Below are positions 1-5,306 of a stretch of DNA of 6,973 bases, piece by piece. Origin of the DNA: Cyanobacteria bacterium T3Sed10_344R1. GTDB taxonomy: Bacteria; Cyanobacteriota; Cyanobacteriia; Phormidesmidales; Phormidesmidaceae. The position numbers were made by a program, and so were the translations under genes. Each line of letters opens with the position of its first letter. The first letter of the stretch is position 1. The stretch spans positions 1 to 6,973 of the forward strand of contig PXDR01000205.1 of NCBI GenBank assembly GCA_003566335.1, given 5' to 3'. A model generated the notes under the pieces. That model had not been told where the DNA came from. It searched no databases and saw only the letters and a program-made list of their open reading frames with translations.

Positions 1-78
1 CTTGCGGGCTTGCTCTTTCATTTTGGGCGATAGTTCAGCATAAGCTTGCCAAAAATCAGCCGTTGTGGAGGACTTCAT
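1..78 (-). CDS. Type II toxin, RelE/ParE-like, 5' part only (runs off left edge)
   Basis: The first 26 codons of a gene remain open to the window edge, starting at the ATG at 78-76. The peptide begins MKSSTTADFWQAYAEL and continues SPKMKEQARK. The pattern of an aromatic pair near residues 9-13, then LSP and a basic QARK stretch, resembles the first helix of RelE/HigB/ParE-like mRNA-interferase toxins often found in cyanobacteria. The start is well supported: GAGGG (minus strand, at 89-85) lies six bases upstream. The gene overlaps the end of the preceding small gene by 23 bp in another frame, the usual antitoxin-then-toxin arrangement with coupled translation. Catalytic residues would lie beyond the edge, so activity cannot be judged. 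RelE-like rather than another toxin family is inferred from resemblance of a short segment and from the partner gene. Confidence 0.68.
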   Translation of the reverse strand, partial: MKSSTTADFWQAYAELSPKMKEQARK

Positions 79-277
79 CCAAATCCCTCACATTATCAGC
101 CGCAATATCAGCCTCAGCCTTAGCAATTAGGTGATCTAATCTACCGGCCCTTACATCACCCTCAAGCTGCCGATCCCACCGTTCATCTAGATAACTCTGC
201 AACCAGGTTGAGAGTTCTCGTACCTCTCCTTCTGGCAGTTCTTGAATGGCAGCGGCAATTTCCAGCAACGTCGTCAT
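56..277 (-). CDS. Type II antitoxin-like small protein, partner of the RelE-like toxin
   Basis: This is a 73-residue acidic protein starting MTTLLEIAAAIQELPEGEV, followed by a WLQSYLDERWD segment, and ending DLDEVLHNG. An amphipathic helix with the LPEGEVRELSTWL pattern, then a DERWD stretch and an Asp/Ala-rich tail, resembles the small cyanobacterial antitoxins encoded just before RelE/ParE-like toxins. No separate ribbon-helix-helix or HTH domain is obvious, so its DNA-binding mode is unknown. I chose the ATG at 277-275. The frame can be extended upstream to a TTG at 349, but that would overlap the end of hsdM and add residues unlike the family. CAGG lies about 9 bases upstream as a weak ribosome site. 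Its last 23 bp overlap the toxin start. Hand-counted GC of bases 1-240 is about 49%, below the neighbouring genes, which suggests separate acquisition. Confidence 0.72.
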   Translation of the reverse strand: MTTLLEIAAAIQELPEGEVRELSTWLQSYLDERWDRQLEGDVRAGRLDHLIAKAEADIAADNVRDLDEVLHNG

Positions 278-329
278 CGGCAAAACCTGCTGTGTACTGG
301 TTCTATGGTATCCGTAACCCCATTTCCCC

Positions 330-2357
330 TCATGCCGATAACTCCTCAATCATCTGCTTGATGCGATCGGTGCAAGCCTTGAGATCCCGGTCAATTTCCT
401 CCAGGGGGCGCGGCGGCTGAAACACATAAAAGTGGCGGTTAAACGGAATCTCAAAGCCGACAATTCCCACCTCCCCGTCTAAAGCATCCCGCTTGTCCTG
501 ATCAATCCAGGCATCGGGGACATGGGGCTTCACCTCCCGCTCAAAATAATCATCAATCGACTCGCCCAACGGCACATTCTCATAGTCCCGCAGCCCCGTA
601 TCTGGCTCCGGTGGGCCGTCCTTTTTGTCCTTGACTCGGCAGATCTCCGCCTCTGGATGCCGCTCACTAAACCCAGCCAACAACCCCTTCAGCAGCGCCG
701 CACTGGGCTTCTTCACCCCATGCACCGCCAACGCCTGCTTCAGCAACTTGCTAAATGGGGCACGGCTGAGATACACCGGCTCATCCACCAAGGTTTGCAG
801 CGCCGCAATTAGCTGACTTTGGGTTTCCCCATCCAGCTTTTGCACCACCTTTTCCCCCAGCACCGCCTTCACCCGCTCCGGCGTCACCGCAAACGCCAGC
901 CGCAAAGGTCGCTCAATCGTGATCCGACGATAGCCAAACGCTTCTACGGGAAAAATCTTGCTCCGCACCGGCCCCGCTGGGTCAGTCTGCCCCGCCGTCT
1001 CAACCTGACCCCCAAACTGACCGTAGATCCGCACCAGCTCATTAATTTGGGCCTCGTCTAAATACTGCCGCTTGCTGCCCAAAGACTTCCGCATCTTGCT
1101 GAACTGCTGGCTGCCGTCAATCAACTGCACCTGACCCCGGCGCGGCCCCGGCTTATTGTTCGACAAAATCCAGACATAGGTGGCAATGCCGGTGTTGTAG
1201 AACATATCCGTCGGCAGGGCCACAATCGCCTCCACCAGGTCGTTTTGCAGCAGATAGCGGCGAATCTCTGACTCCCCACTGCCTGCTCCGCCAGTAAACA
1301 GCGGCGACCCGTTGAGAATAATCCCAATCCGCGAACCGCCTTCCTCTTGCGATCGCATCTTGCTAACCAAATGCAGCAAAAACAGCAGCGACCCATCGGA
1401 CACCCGAGGCAGACCCGGCCCAAACCGCCCGTCAAAGCCCTGATCTTGGTGCTCATTGGTGACCTGCTGTTGCACCTTCTTCCACTCCACCCCAAACGGC
1501 GGATTGCTGAGCATAAAGTCAAAGCGGTTCGGGGCGAGCTGGTCGTCTGACAGGGGGTTGCCCAGCTTGATATTGCTGACCGTCTGCCCCTTAATCAGCA
1601 TGTCCGCCTTGCAGATGGCGTAGCTCTCGGGGTTGAGTTCCTGGCCGTGCAGCGACACCGTCACCTGCTGGCTGATGCTCTGAATATATTCATCCCCCTC
1701 AGACAAAAAGCCCCCGGTGCCTGCGGTGGGGTCGTAGATGGTGACAATGCTGTGGGGCGTCAGCTTGTGGTCTTGGCCGGTGATGACCAGAGAGGTGGTC
1801 AGGTGGACAATGTCCCGAGGGGTGAAGTGTTCCCCCGCCGTTTCATTAGAACTCTCGGCAAACTTGCGAATCAGCTCCTCAAAGATGATGCCCATGCCAA
1901 AGTTGTCGATGCTCTGGGGGCTCAGATCCACCGCCGCAAACCGTTGCACCACCTGGTACAGCAGGTTGTTTGCCGCCAACTGCTGCACAAATTCCTCAAA
2001 CCGAAAATGCTCAAAGATCTCCCGCGCATCGCTGCTAAACGCCTGCACATAGCTGATCAAATCATCGGCGGTTTGGGTATCCGACAGGGTGGCTAGGGTC
2101 AGGGGGGACGCATTGTAAAAACTTTGGGCCGCTGCCCGCAGCAGCAGCGCATCCCGCACTGTATCTGGCTTGGTCTGGTGGGCCGTTGCCGCCGCTAGCA
2201 CCGCCTGCTTCGTCGCTGCCAGCACACACTCCAACCGTCGCAGCAAGGTAAACGGCAGAATAATTCGGCCATATTGGGACTGCTTGAAGTCGTCCCGCAG
2301 CAGGTCGGCAATTGACCACAGGAATGCGGCGGTTTGGGCGTGGTTGGTTGGGGGCAT
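330..2357 (-). CDS. hsdM: Type I restriction-modification DNA methyltransferase subunit M
   Basis: This is a 675-residue N6-adenine DNA methyltransferase subunit. In type I systems two HsdM subunits pair with HsdS, transfer methyl from S-adenosylmethionine to adenine and protect host DNA; with HsdR the complex also cuts. Residues 5-150 match the helical HsdM N-terminal domain (FLWSIADLLRDDF, ILPFTLLRRLE). HFTPRDIV at 177-184 is the conserved lead-in. Motif I, DPTAGTGGFL, is at 209-218 (SAM binding). Motif IV, NPPF, is at 285-288 (catalytic). The target-recognition-adjacent region and a C-terminal helical section with REVKPHVPDAW and FEIPFNRHFY follow. It is longer than E. coli HsdM (about 530 residues) but near the long-form subfamily length. 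No frameshift is seen. The ATG at 2357 lies 27 bp after the hydrolase gene and has no clear ribosome site. No hsdS or hsdR is in the window; a toxin-antitoxin pair follows instead. A regulatory orphan methylase is possible. Confidence 0.95.
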   Translation of the reverse strand: MPPTNHAQTAAFLWSIADLLRDDFKQSQYGRIILPFTLLRRLECVLAATKQAVLAAATAHQTKPDTVRDALLLRAAAQSFYNASPLTLATLSDTQTADDLISYVQAFSSDAREIFEHFRFEEFVQQLAANNLLYQVVQRFAAVDLSPQSIDNFGMGIIFEELIRKFAESSNETAGEHFTPRDIVHLTTSLVITGQDHKLTPHSIVTIYDPTAGTGGFLSEGDEYIQSISQQVTVSLHGQELNPESYAICKADMLIKGQTVSNIKLGNPLSDDQLAPNRFDFMLSNPPFGVEWKKVQQQVTNEHQDQGFDGRFGPGLPRVSDGSLLFLLHLVSKMRSQEEGGSRIGIILNGSPLFTGGAGSGESEIRRYLLQNDLVEAIVALPTDMFYNTGIATYVWILSNNKPGPRRGQVQLIDGSQQFSKMRKSLGSKRQYLDEAQINELVRIYGQFGGQVETAGQTDPAGPVRSKIFPVEAFGYRRITIERPLRLAFAVTPERVKAVLGEKVVQKLDGETQSQLIAALQTLVDEPVYLSRAPFSKLLKQALAVHGVKKPSAALLKGLLAGFSERHPEAEICRVKDKKDGPPEPDTGLRDYENVPLGESIDDYFEREVKPHVPDAWIDQDKRDALDGEVGIVGFEIPFNRHFYVFQPPRPLEEIDRDLKACTDRIKQMIEELSA
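1349..1356. repeat. HIP1 octamer inside hsdM
   Basis: GCGATCGC, extended to the 10-bp palindrome TGCGATCGCA, lies in the hsdM coding sequence at the MRSQ residues (334-337). It is one of five copies in the window. HIP1 is a highly iterated palindrome of many cyanobacterial genomes. Confidence 0.9.
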
Positions 2358-2360
2358 GGG

Positions 2361-2378
2361 GGCTGTTGGCTGTTGGCT
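2361..2378. repeat. Short tandem heptamer just before hsdM
   Basis: On the plus strand GGCTGTT occurs twice in tandem, followed by GGCT. On the coding strand it reads AGCCAACAGCCAACAGCC. It ends only three bases before the hsdM ATG and so occupies the place of its ribosome binding site, where no Shine-Dalgarno sequence is visible. Copy-number change here would alter the 27-bp hydrolase-hsdM spacing. Confidence 0.8.
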
Positions 2379-2384
2379 CGATTC

Positions 2385-3221
2385 TTAGGAATTAGGGGGG
2401 GGGTTTTGGGGGAGGGGGGGTGAAATAAAGTTGCGGATGCTGTCTGCGATCGCAGCAGCGGCAGTCAGTGGGGCGGTTTCGTCGCCGGGCACTGTGGTGG
2501 TTTGCAGATGGGGAATTTGACTGGCATAGGTTTGGTTCAGGGTGGCGGTGGTGTCGCTGCCTCGCTCGGGCTGGAGTAACAGCACGGGCACTTGAATGTC
2601 GCCTAGGTGGGGGGTGACGTGCTCTGCCTCTAGTTCGGCGGTGCGGCGTTTGAATAACAGGCGGCTGTCGGCGGGATGGGAGCGCACTTGTCGCCGTAAA
2701 TATTGCGATCGCAGCTTCAGCTTGCCCAACCCCAACCACCGCGCCGCTGGCCCCAGCAACCGCAGCAGCAGCACCAGGGGCGACAGCGGACTTGCTAACC
2801 AACGATAGGCTTGCCAACGCCCTGCCAACGCCGGATCGCTCACCCCCTCTGGGGCCAACAGCACCAACCCCTTCACCTGGTCGGGATAGCGCAGGGCATA
2901 GCGAATCCCCACCCATGCCCCGAGGGAATGCCCCCCCACATACAGCGGCCCCTGGCGCAGGGCCGCCAGATATTCCGCCAAGCAATCCACCTGGAGCGCC
3001 ACAGAATAGGCCAGCTTAGGCCGACTCGACTCCCCGCAACCCAGCAAATCCGGCGCAAGGCAATGGCAGTGCGGGGCCAACTCAGCCATCACCTGCTGCC
3101 ACTGGCCGCTATCAGTCCAAGCCCCATGAAGAAACAGCAGGGTTGGCCCCTGACCAACCTCTTGCCAAAAAAGCGTGCCTTGGGAAAGTTGTCGCCGTCC
3201 GTTGCGAATGGGAAGGGCCAT
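2385..3221 (-). CDS. Alpha/beta-fold hydrolase
   Basis: This is a 278-residue protein from the ATG at 3221, starting MALPIRNGRRQLSQGTLFW. The strand-then-HG element FLHGAW (residues 30-35) supplies the usual oxyanion-hole region. APDLLGCGES follows at 56-65. The nucleophile elbow GHSLG is at 97-101 with Ser99. A hydrophobic cap region rich in Leu and Arg spans about 130-195. Strand VPVLLL at 211-216 leads to a candidate acid, Asp223. At the position where the catalytic His is expected (VPGDETAP, 244-251) there is no histidine, so activity is uncertain. The tail ISPPLPQNPPPNS is proline-rich and encoded by C homopolymers. The frame extends to a TTG at 3251 (10 more residues, AGG nearby), a possible alternative start. 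It lies 27 bp upstream of hsdM and may be cotranscribed with it. Substrate unknown. Confidence 0.88.
   Translation of the reverse strand: MALPIRNGRRQLSQGTLFWQEVGQGPTLLFLHGAWTDSGQWQQVMAELAPHCHCLAPDLLGCGESSRPKLAYSVALQVDCLAEYLAALRQGPLYVGGHSLGAWVGIRYALRYPDQVKGLVLLAPEGVSDPALAGRWQAYRWLASPLSPLVLLLRLLGPAARWLGLGKLKLRSQYLRRQVRSHPADSRLLFKRRTAELEAEHVTPHLGDIQVPVLLLQPERGSDTTATLNQTYASQIPHLQTTTVPGDETAPLTAAAAIADSIRNFISPPLPQNPPPNS
2395..2420 (+). repeat. G-homopolymer block at the 3' end of the hydrolase gene
   Basis: The plus strand reads G9-T4-G5-A-G7 (2395-2403, 2408-2412, 2414-2420). It encodes, on the opposite strand, the Pro-rich last residues of the hydrolase. Such runs slip readily. A one-base change here would alter only about the last ten residues, because another frame stops at 2392. 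The plus strand could form a G-quadruplex if the G9 run gives two tracts. Confidence 0.85.
2446..2453. repeat. HIP1 octamer near the hydrolase 3' end
   Basis: GCGATCGC, within the 12-bp palindrome CTGCGATCGCAG, lies in codons for the AAIADS stretch of the alpha/beta hydrolase. Confidence 0.9.
2705..2712. repeat. HIP1 octamer in the hydrolase cap region
   Basis: GCGATCGC, within the 10-bp palindrome TGCGATCGCA, lies in the codons for the LRSQY part of the alpha/beta hydrolase cap. Confidence 0.9.
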
Positions 3222-3251
3222 AGAGAAGTCATCTGCGGGGGTAGCTGTCAA

Positions 3252-3276
3252 CCTGATTGCTTCAGTCCTGATTGCT
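3252..3276. repeat. Direct 10-bp repeat upstream of the hydrolase
   Basis: CCTGATTGCT occurs at 3252-3261 and again at 3267-3276, a 15-bp period with a 5-bp spacer. It begins 30 bp upstream of the chosen ATG, directly next to the alternative TTG start. The position would suit an operator or leader element, but no known binding motif is recognised. Confidence 0.7.
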
Positions 3277-3396
3277 CAATGCCTCAGCCCGTCCATAACC
3301 CACCAAAACATGGCGCATTACCCACGAACCTTAGCCTGATCCATCCTGTCACCTAGTAAATCAATCATGCCGGATCACGGTAAATCTGCCGGTAAT

Positions 3397-3443
3397 CCCC
3401 CCAACCCCACCATCTCACCACCCCACAATCCCGCCATCCCCCC
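3397..3443 (-). other. G-tract cluster immediately after the Nudix stop (potential G-quadruplex)
   Basis: On the minus (transcribed-sense) strand there are five G tracts in 47 bases: G6 (3443-3438, including the last base of the stop codon), G3 (3432-3430), G4 (3424-3421), G4 (3408-3405) and G6 (3402-3397). In RNA this has the composition of a G-quadruplex. It sits where a 3' UTR or terminator of the four-gene run would lie. No classical hairpin plus U-tract terminator was seen in 3222-3442. Whether it acts as a stabiliser or pause is inference. Confidence 0.6.
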
Positions 3444-3895
3444 TAAGCCAACACCGTCTCGCAATTCAAATAATCCTCCAACTGCCGCTGGTGATCATGG
3501 GACAACGGCTGAGGCAGCGCCGCCAACTCAAACGCCTGAACCTCCAACACTTCATCCACATCGATGGTGCCAAACGCCCCGTCTACCCAAGCTTCTAAGC
3601 ACACACAAACCGAGTGAAAGCGCGGGTCACGCTGGGGAGCAGAGTAAATCCCCACCAGGCGTCCCATCTTGGTCAGGGTTAGCCCAGTTTCTTCCTGTAG
3701 CTCCCGGCGGGCGGCAGTTTCAATGTCTTCGCCCCAGTCCACAATTCCCCCTGGCAGGCTCCAGTAGCCATTGTCCCGCCGCCGTACCAGCACCACCCGA
3801 CCATCAGCCAGTAGGGGAATAATGCTGGTGCCCAGAATCGGTCGCCGCAGCAGCAGCCCCAGCAGCACCCGCACCGGTCGCCATAGAGAACTCAT
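3443..3895 (-). CDS. Nudix (NUDIX) hydrolase
   Basis: This is a 150-residue Nudix hydrolase; the family cleaves nucleoside diphosphates linked to another moiety, using Mg2+ bound by the Nudix box. Counted from the ATG at 3895, the box G-x5-E-x7-REU-x-EE-x-GU is intact at residues 50-72: GIVDWGED at 50-57, REL at 65-67, then QEETGL at 67-72. It is preceded by WSLPGG. The N-terminus, LWRPVRVLLGLLLRR, is hydrophobic and basic and might contact membrane. The C-terminal LSHDHQRQLEDYL matches my recollection of cyanobacterial homologues. An in-frame GTG at 3904 is the alternative start; it would leave only 3 bp after the peroxiredoxin stop. Either way the gene follows so closely that translation is probably coupled. 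Substrate (for example ADP-ribose, NADH or oxidised nucleotides) cannot be told from the box alone. Confidence 0.92.
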   Translation of the reverse strand: MSSLWRPVRVLLGLLLRRPILGTSIIPLLADGRVVLVRRRDNGYWSLPGGIVDWGEDIETAARRELQEETGLTLTKMGRLVGIYSAPQRDPRFHSVCVCLEAWVDGAFGTIDVDEVLEVQAFELAALPQPLSHDHQRQLEDYLNCETVLA

Positions 3896-3907
3896 GATGC
3901 CCACAGC

Positions 3908-4378
3908 TTAAGCCGACAAAGCGGCGAGGTCTTCTAGCACCTGGGCCGCGTGGGTTTCTGATTTAACCTTGCGGTACACCTTTTCCAGCACCCCATCCGG
4001 GCCAATGATAAAGGTGCTGCGGCTAATGCCGATGTATTCTTTGCCCATGAACTTTTTCGGGCCATAGCTGCCGTAGCGGCTGGCAACTTCTCCCCCAGCA
4101 TCCACCAACAGCGGAAAGGGCAGGTCGTGCTTATCAATGAATTTCTGGTGAGATTTAGCATCATCGGTGCTGACCCCCAACACCACCACGTTTTGGCCCT
4201 GGTAGTCGGGGTAAGCATCGCGAAACCCGCAGGCTTCTTTGGTGCAGCCGGGGGTGTTATCCCGAGGATAGAAGTACAGCACCACCCGCTGTCCCTGAAA
4301 ATCTGCCAGGTTGAAAACTTTGCCCGTGGCATCCGGCAGGCTAAAGTCGGGGGCGCGATCGCCAGCGTCAACAGTCAT
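3908..4378 (-). CDS. bcp: Thioredoxin-dependent peroxiredoxin, PrxQ/Bcp type
   Basis: This is a 156-residue atypical 2-Cys or 1-Cys peroxiredoxin that reduces hydrogen peroxide and organic hydroperoxides using thioredoxin-like donors. The start MTVDAGDRAPDFSLPDATG is typical of the family. YFYPRDNTPGCTKEAC spans residues 35-50, with the peroxidatic Cys45 and a second Cys50. The five-residue separation (C-x4-C) defines the PrxQ/Bcp alpha-helix type with an intramolecular disulfide. GVSTDD (68-73) and the later conserved Arg in GISRSTFII complete the active-site pattern. Length is normal and no targeting peptide is seen. The ribosome site AAGGA (minus strand, 4392-4388) sits nine bases before the ATG, supporting this start. 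The gene follows the phosphatase gene by 43 bp and precedes the Nudix gene by about 12 bp. A HIP1 octamer lies in its first codons. Confidence 0.96.
   Translation of the reverse strand: MTVDAGDRAPDFSLPDATGKVFNLADFQGQRVVLYFYPRDNTPGCTKEACGFRDAYPDYQGQNVVVLGVSTDDAKSHQKFIDKHDLPFPLLVDAGGEVASRYGSYGPKKFMGKEYIGISRSTFIIGPDGVLEKVYRKVKSETHAAQVLEDLAALSA
4355..4362. repeat. HIP1 octamer at the start of the peroxiredoxin gene
   Basis: GCGATCGC lies in the codons for DRA (about residues 7-9), 14 bp inside the ATG of the peroxiredoxin gene. Confidence 0.9.
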
Positions 4379-4421
4379 GGTTAAGCATCCTTGAAACGTG
4401 AGGGGAACCGGTGAAATAAGC

Positions 4422-5306
4422 CTACTGAGCCGCTACTGATTTTACTAGGGGCAAAAATAGCTCGGTCAATTCTGCCCGGCTGGTCACCAGCGTCGGGTAA
4501 GGACGGCTGCTGTAATCTTGCCCAGGGGTGAGGGGAAAGGGAGACTCCGGTTCTAGGGCTGTCCAGCATCCCCCAGCAGCCTGGAGAATCGCCCAGGTGG
4601 CGGCAATATCCCAGATCTTAGGGGTGGCTTCGACACTGGCTAAGCTGCTGCCAGCGGCCACGCTCAACACGTTGTAGGTCGCCACGCCCAGCATTCGCAC
4701 CTTGCAGGGCACCGGCTGGCTCAACACCCCTAAGCTGCGGGCGCAGAGGTTGAGAAAGTGGTTGCCCGAGGGATCTGCCGAGCTGGTGTGGATCGGCTGG
4801 TGGTTGAGAAAGGCTCCTTCTGCCCCATCTTCTGTGTTCGGCAGGTCGCTGTCCCCCAACCAGTAACCGTGGAAGGCTTGCTGAATCGGCGGCAGAGCCA
4901 CATAGCCAAACACGGGCACCCCTCGGTAGAGCAGCCCCAGGGAAATCCCCCAGAGCGGAATGCCTCGGGCATAGTTGGTGGTGCCGTCAATCGGGTCGAT
5001 AATCCAGCACCAGTCGGTCTCTGGAAAAATATGGGCAACCTCTTCGCTGAGGACGCCGTGGTCGGGAAATTGAGCTGCGATCGCAGCTCTCAGCTCCCCA
5101 TCAGCCCAGCGATCCCACTGGGTAACCAAACTGCCATCGGCTTTTTCCTCGGGGGTTGCTTGCCCCACTGCTGCCAGCAGCTTTTCCCCCACCCGGCTAG
5201 TGGTCGTCTCGGCAAAGCTCAGCACCTGGAGCCAAAACTCTGGCGTCACCGCTGACGGGGCGTTTACATCAGGCAGGTTTGAATCGGGCAGGTTTGAATC
5301 GGGCAT
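4422..5306 (-). CDS. Inositol monophosphatase family phosphatase
   Basis: This is a 294-residue member of the Mg2+-dependent, Li+-sensitive IMPase superfamily, which removes phosphate from inositol phosphates, sugar phosphates or, in some bacteria, histidinol phosphate. KADGSLVTQWD (55-65) holds the K-x-D and VTxxD elements. SEE (87-89) supplies the first metal-binding Glu. WIIDPIDGTT (101-110) is the signature, with Asp104 and Asp107 as ligands. WDIAAT (232-237) with Asp233 is the second signature. All key residues are present. The ATG at 5306 directly follows the TAG of the pucC-like gene. AAGGAG (minus, 5323-5318) lies 11 bases upstream inside that gene, so translational coupling is likely. 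The N-terminus carries an internal duplication, PDSNLPDSNL, encoded by a perfect 15-bp tandem repeat. The first true family element starts near residue 22. Substrate is not determinable here. Confidence 0.93.
   Translation of the reverse strand: MPDSNLPDSNLPDVNAPSAVTPEFWLQVLSFAETTTSRVGEKLLAAVGQATPEEKADGSLVTQWDRWADGELRAAIAAQFPDHGVLSEEVAHIFPETDWCWIIDPIDGTTNYARGIPLWGISLGLLYRGVPVFGYVALPPIQQAFHGYWLGDSDLPNTEDGAEGAFLNHQPIHTSSADPSGNHFLNLCARSLGVLSQPVPCKVRMLGVATYNVLSVAAGSSLASVEATPKIWDIAATWAILQAAGGCWTALEPESPFPLTPGQDYSSRPYPTLVTSRAELTELFLPLVKSVAAQ
5072..5089. repeat. 18-bp perfect palindrome containing HIP1
   Basis: GAGCTGCGATCGCAGCTC reads the same on both strands. The HIP1 core is at 5077-5084. It lies in the phosphatase gene in the codons around ELRAAIA. 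It is the longest palindrome around any of the five HIP1 copies. It could form a stem with no loop only as a cruciform or dimer, so a terminator role is unlikely. Confidence 0.9.
5272..5301. repeat. 15-bp tandem duplication at the 5' end of the phosphatase gene
   Basis: GGCAGGTTTGAATCG occurs at 5272-5286 and 5287-5301, head to tail and identical, followed by GGCAT. It encodes the repeated pentapeptide PDSNL; the next residues, PDVN, look like a diverged third unit. Because the length is a multiple of three, expansion or loss keeps the frame. Confidence 0.93.

Noticed and set aside
56..349. Longer antitoxin form starting at TTG 349
   Set aside because: The extension would overlap hsdM by 20 bp and adds 24 residues unlike antitoxin N-termini. 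The ATG at 277 gives the family-like start.
1647..2096. 149-codon plus-strand open frame inside hsdM
   Set aside because: It is a shadow of hsdM motif regions on the other strand, with no independent start signal.
2392..2985. 197-codon minus-strand open frame in another frame of the hydrolase gene
   Set aside because: It is Arg/Ala/Pro-rich with no motif, while the hydrolase frame carries HG, GHSLG and the strand pattern. It matters only as the frame reached after slippage in the C runs.
3222..3251. Ten-residue extension of the hydrolase to TTG 3251
   Set aside because: It cannot be excluded, since AGG is nearby, but the MALPIR start uses ATG and leaves a normal-length protein, so the shorter form was preferred.
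2811..3356. 181-codon plus-strand open frame antisense to the hydrolase and its spacer
   Set aside because: The composition is Pro/His/Gln-rich with no recognisable motif, and it overlaps the conserved hydrolase core.
3367..3822. 151-codon plus-strand open frame starting in the spacer and crossing the Nudix gene
   Set aside because: It is very Pro/Ser/Thr-rich, has no domain, and is antisense to an intact Nudix box. The openness reflects C-rich sequence.
4379..4421. Terminator between the phosphatase and peroxiredoxin genes
   Set aside because: There is no stem with a following T-run on the minus strand. The only structure is a short AACCGGT-type symmetry, too small to call.
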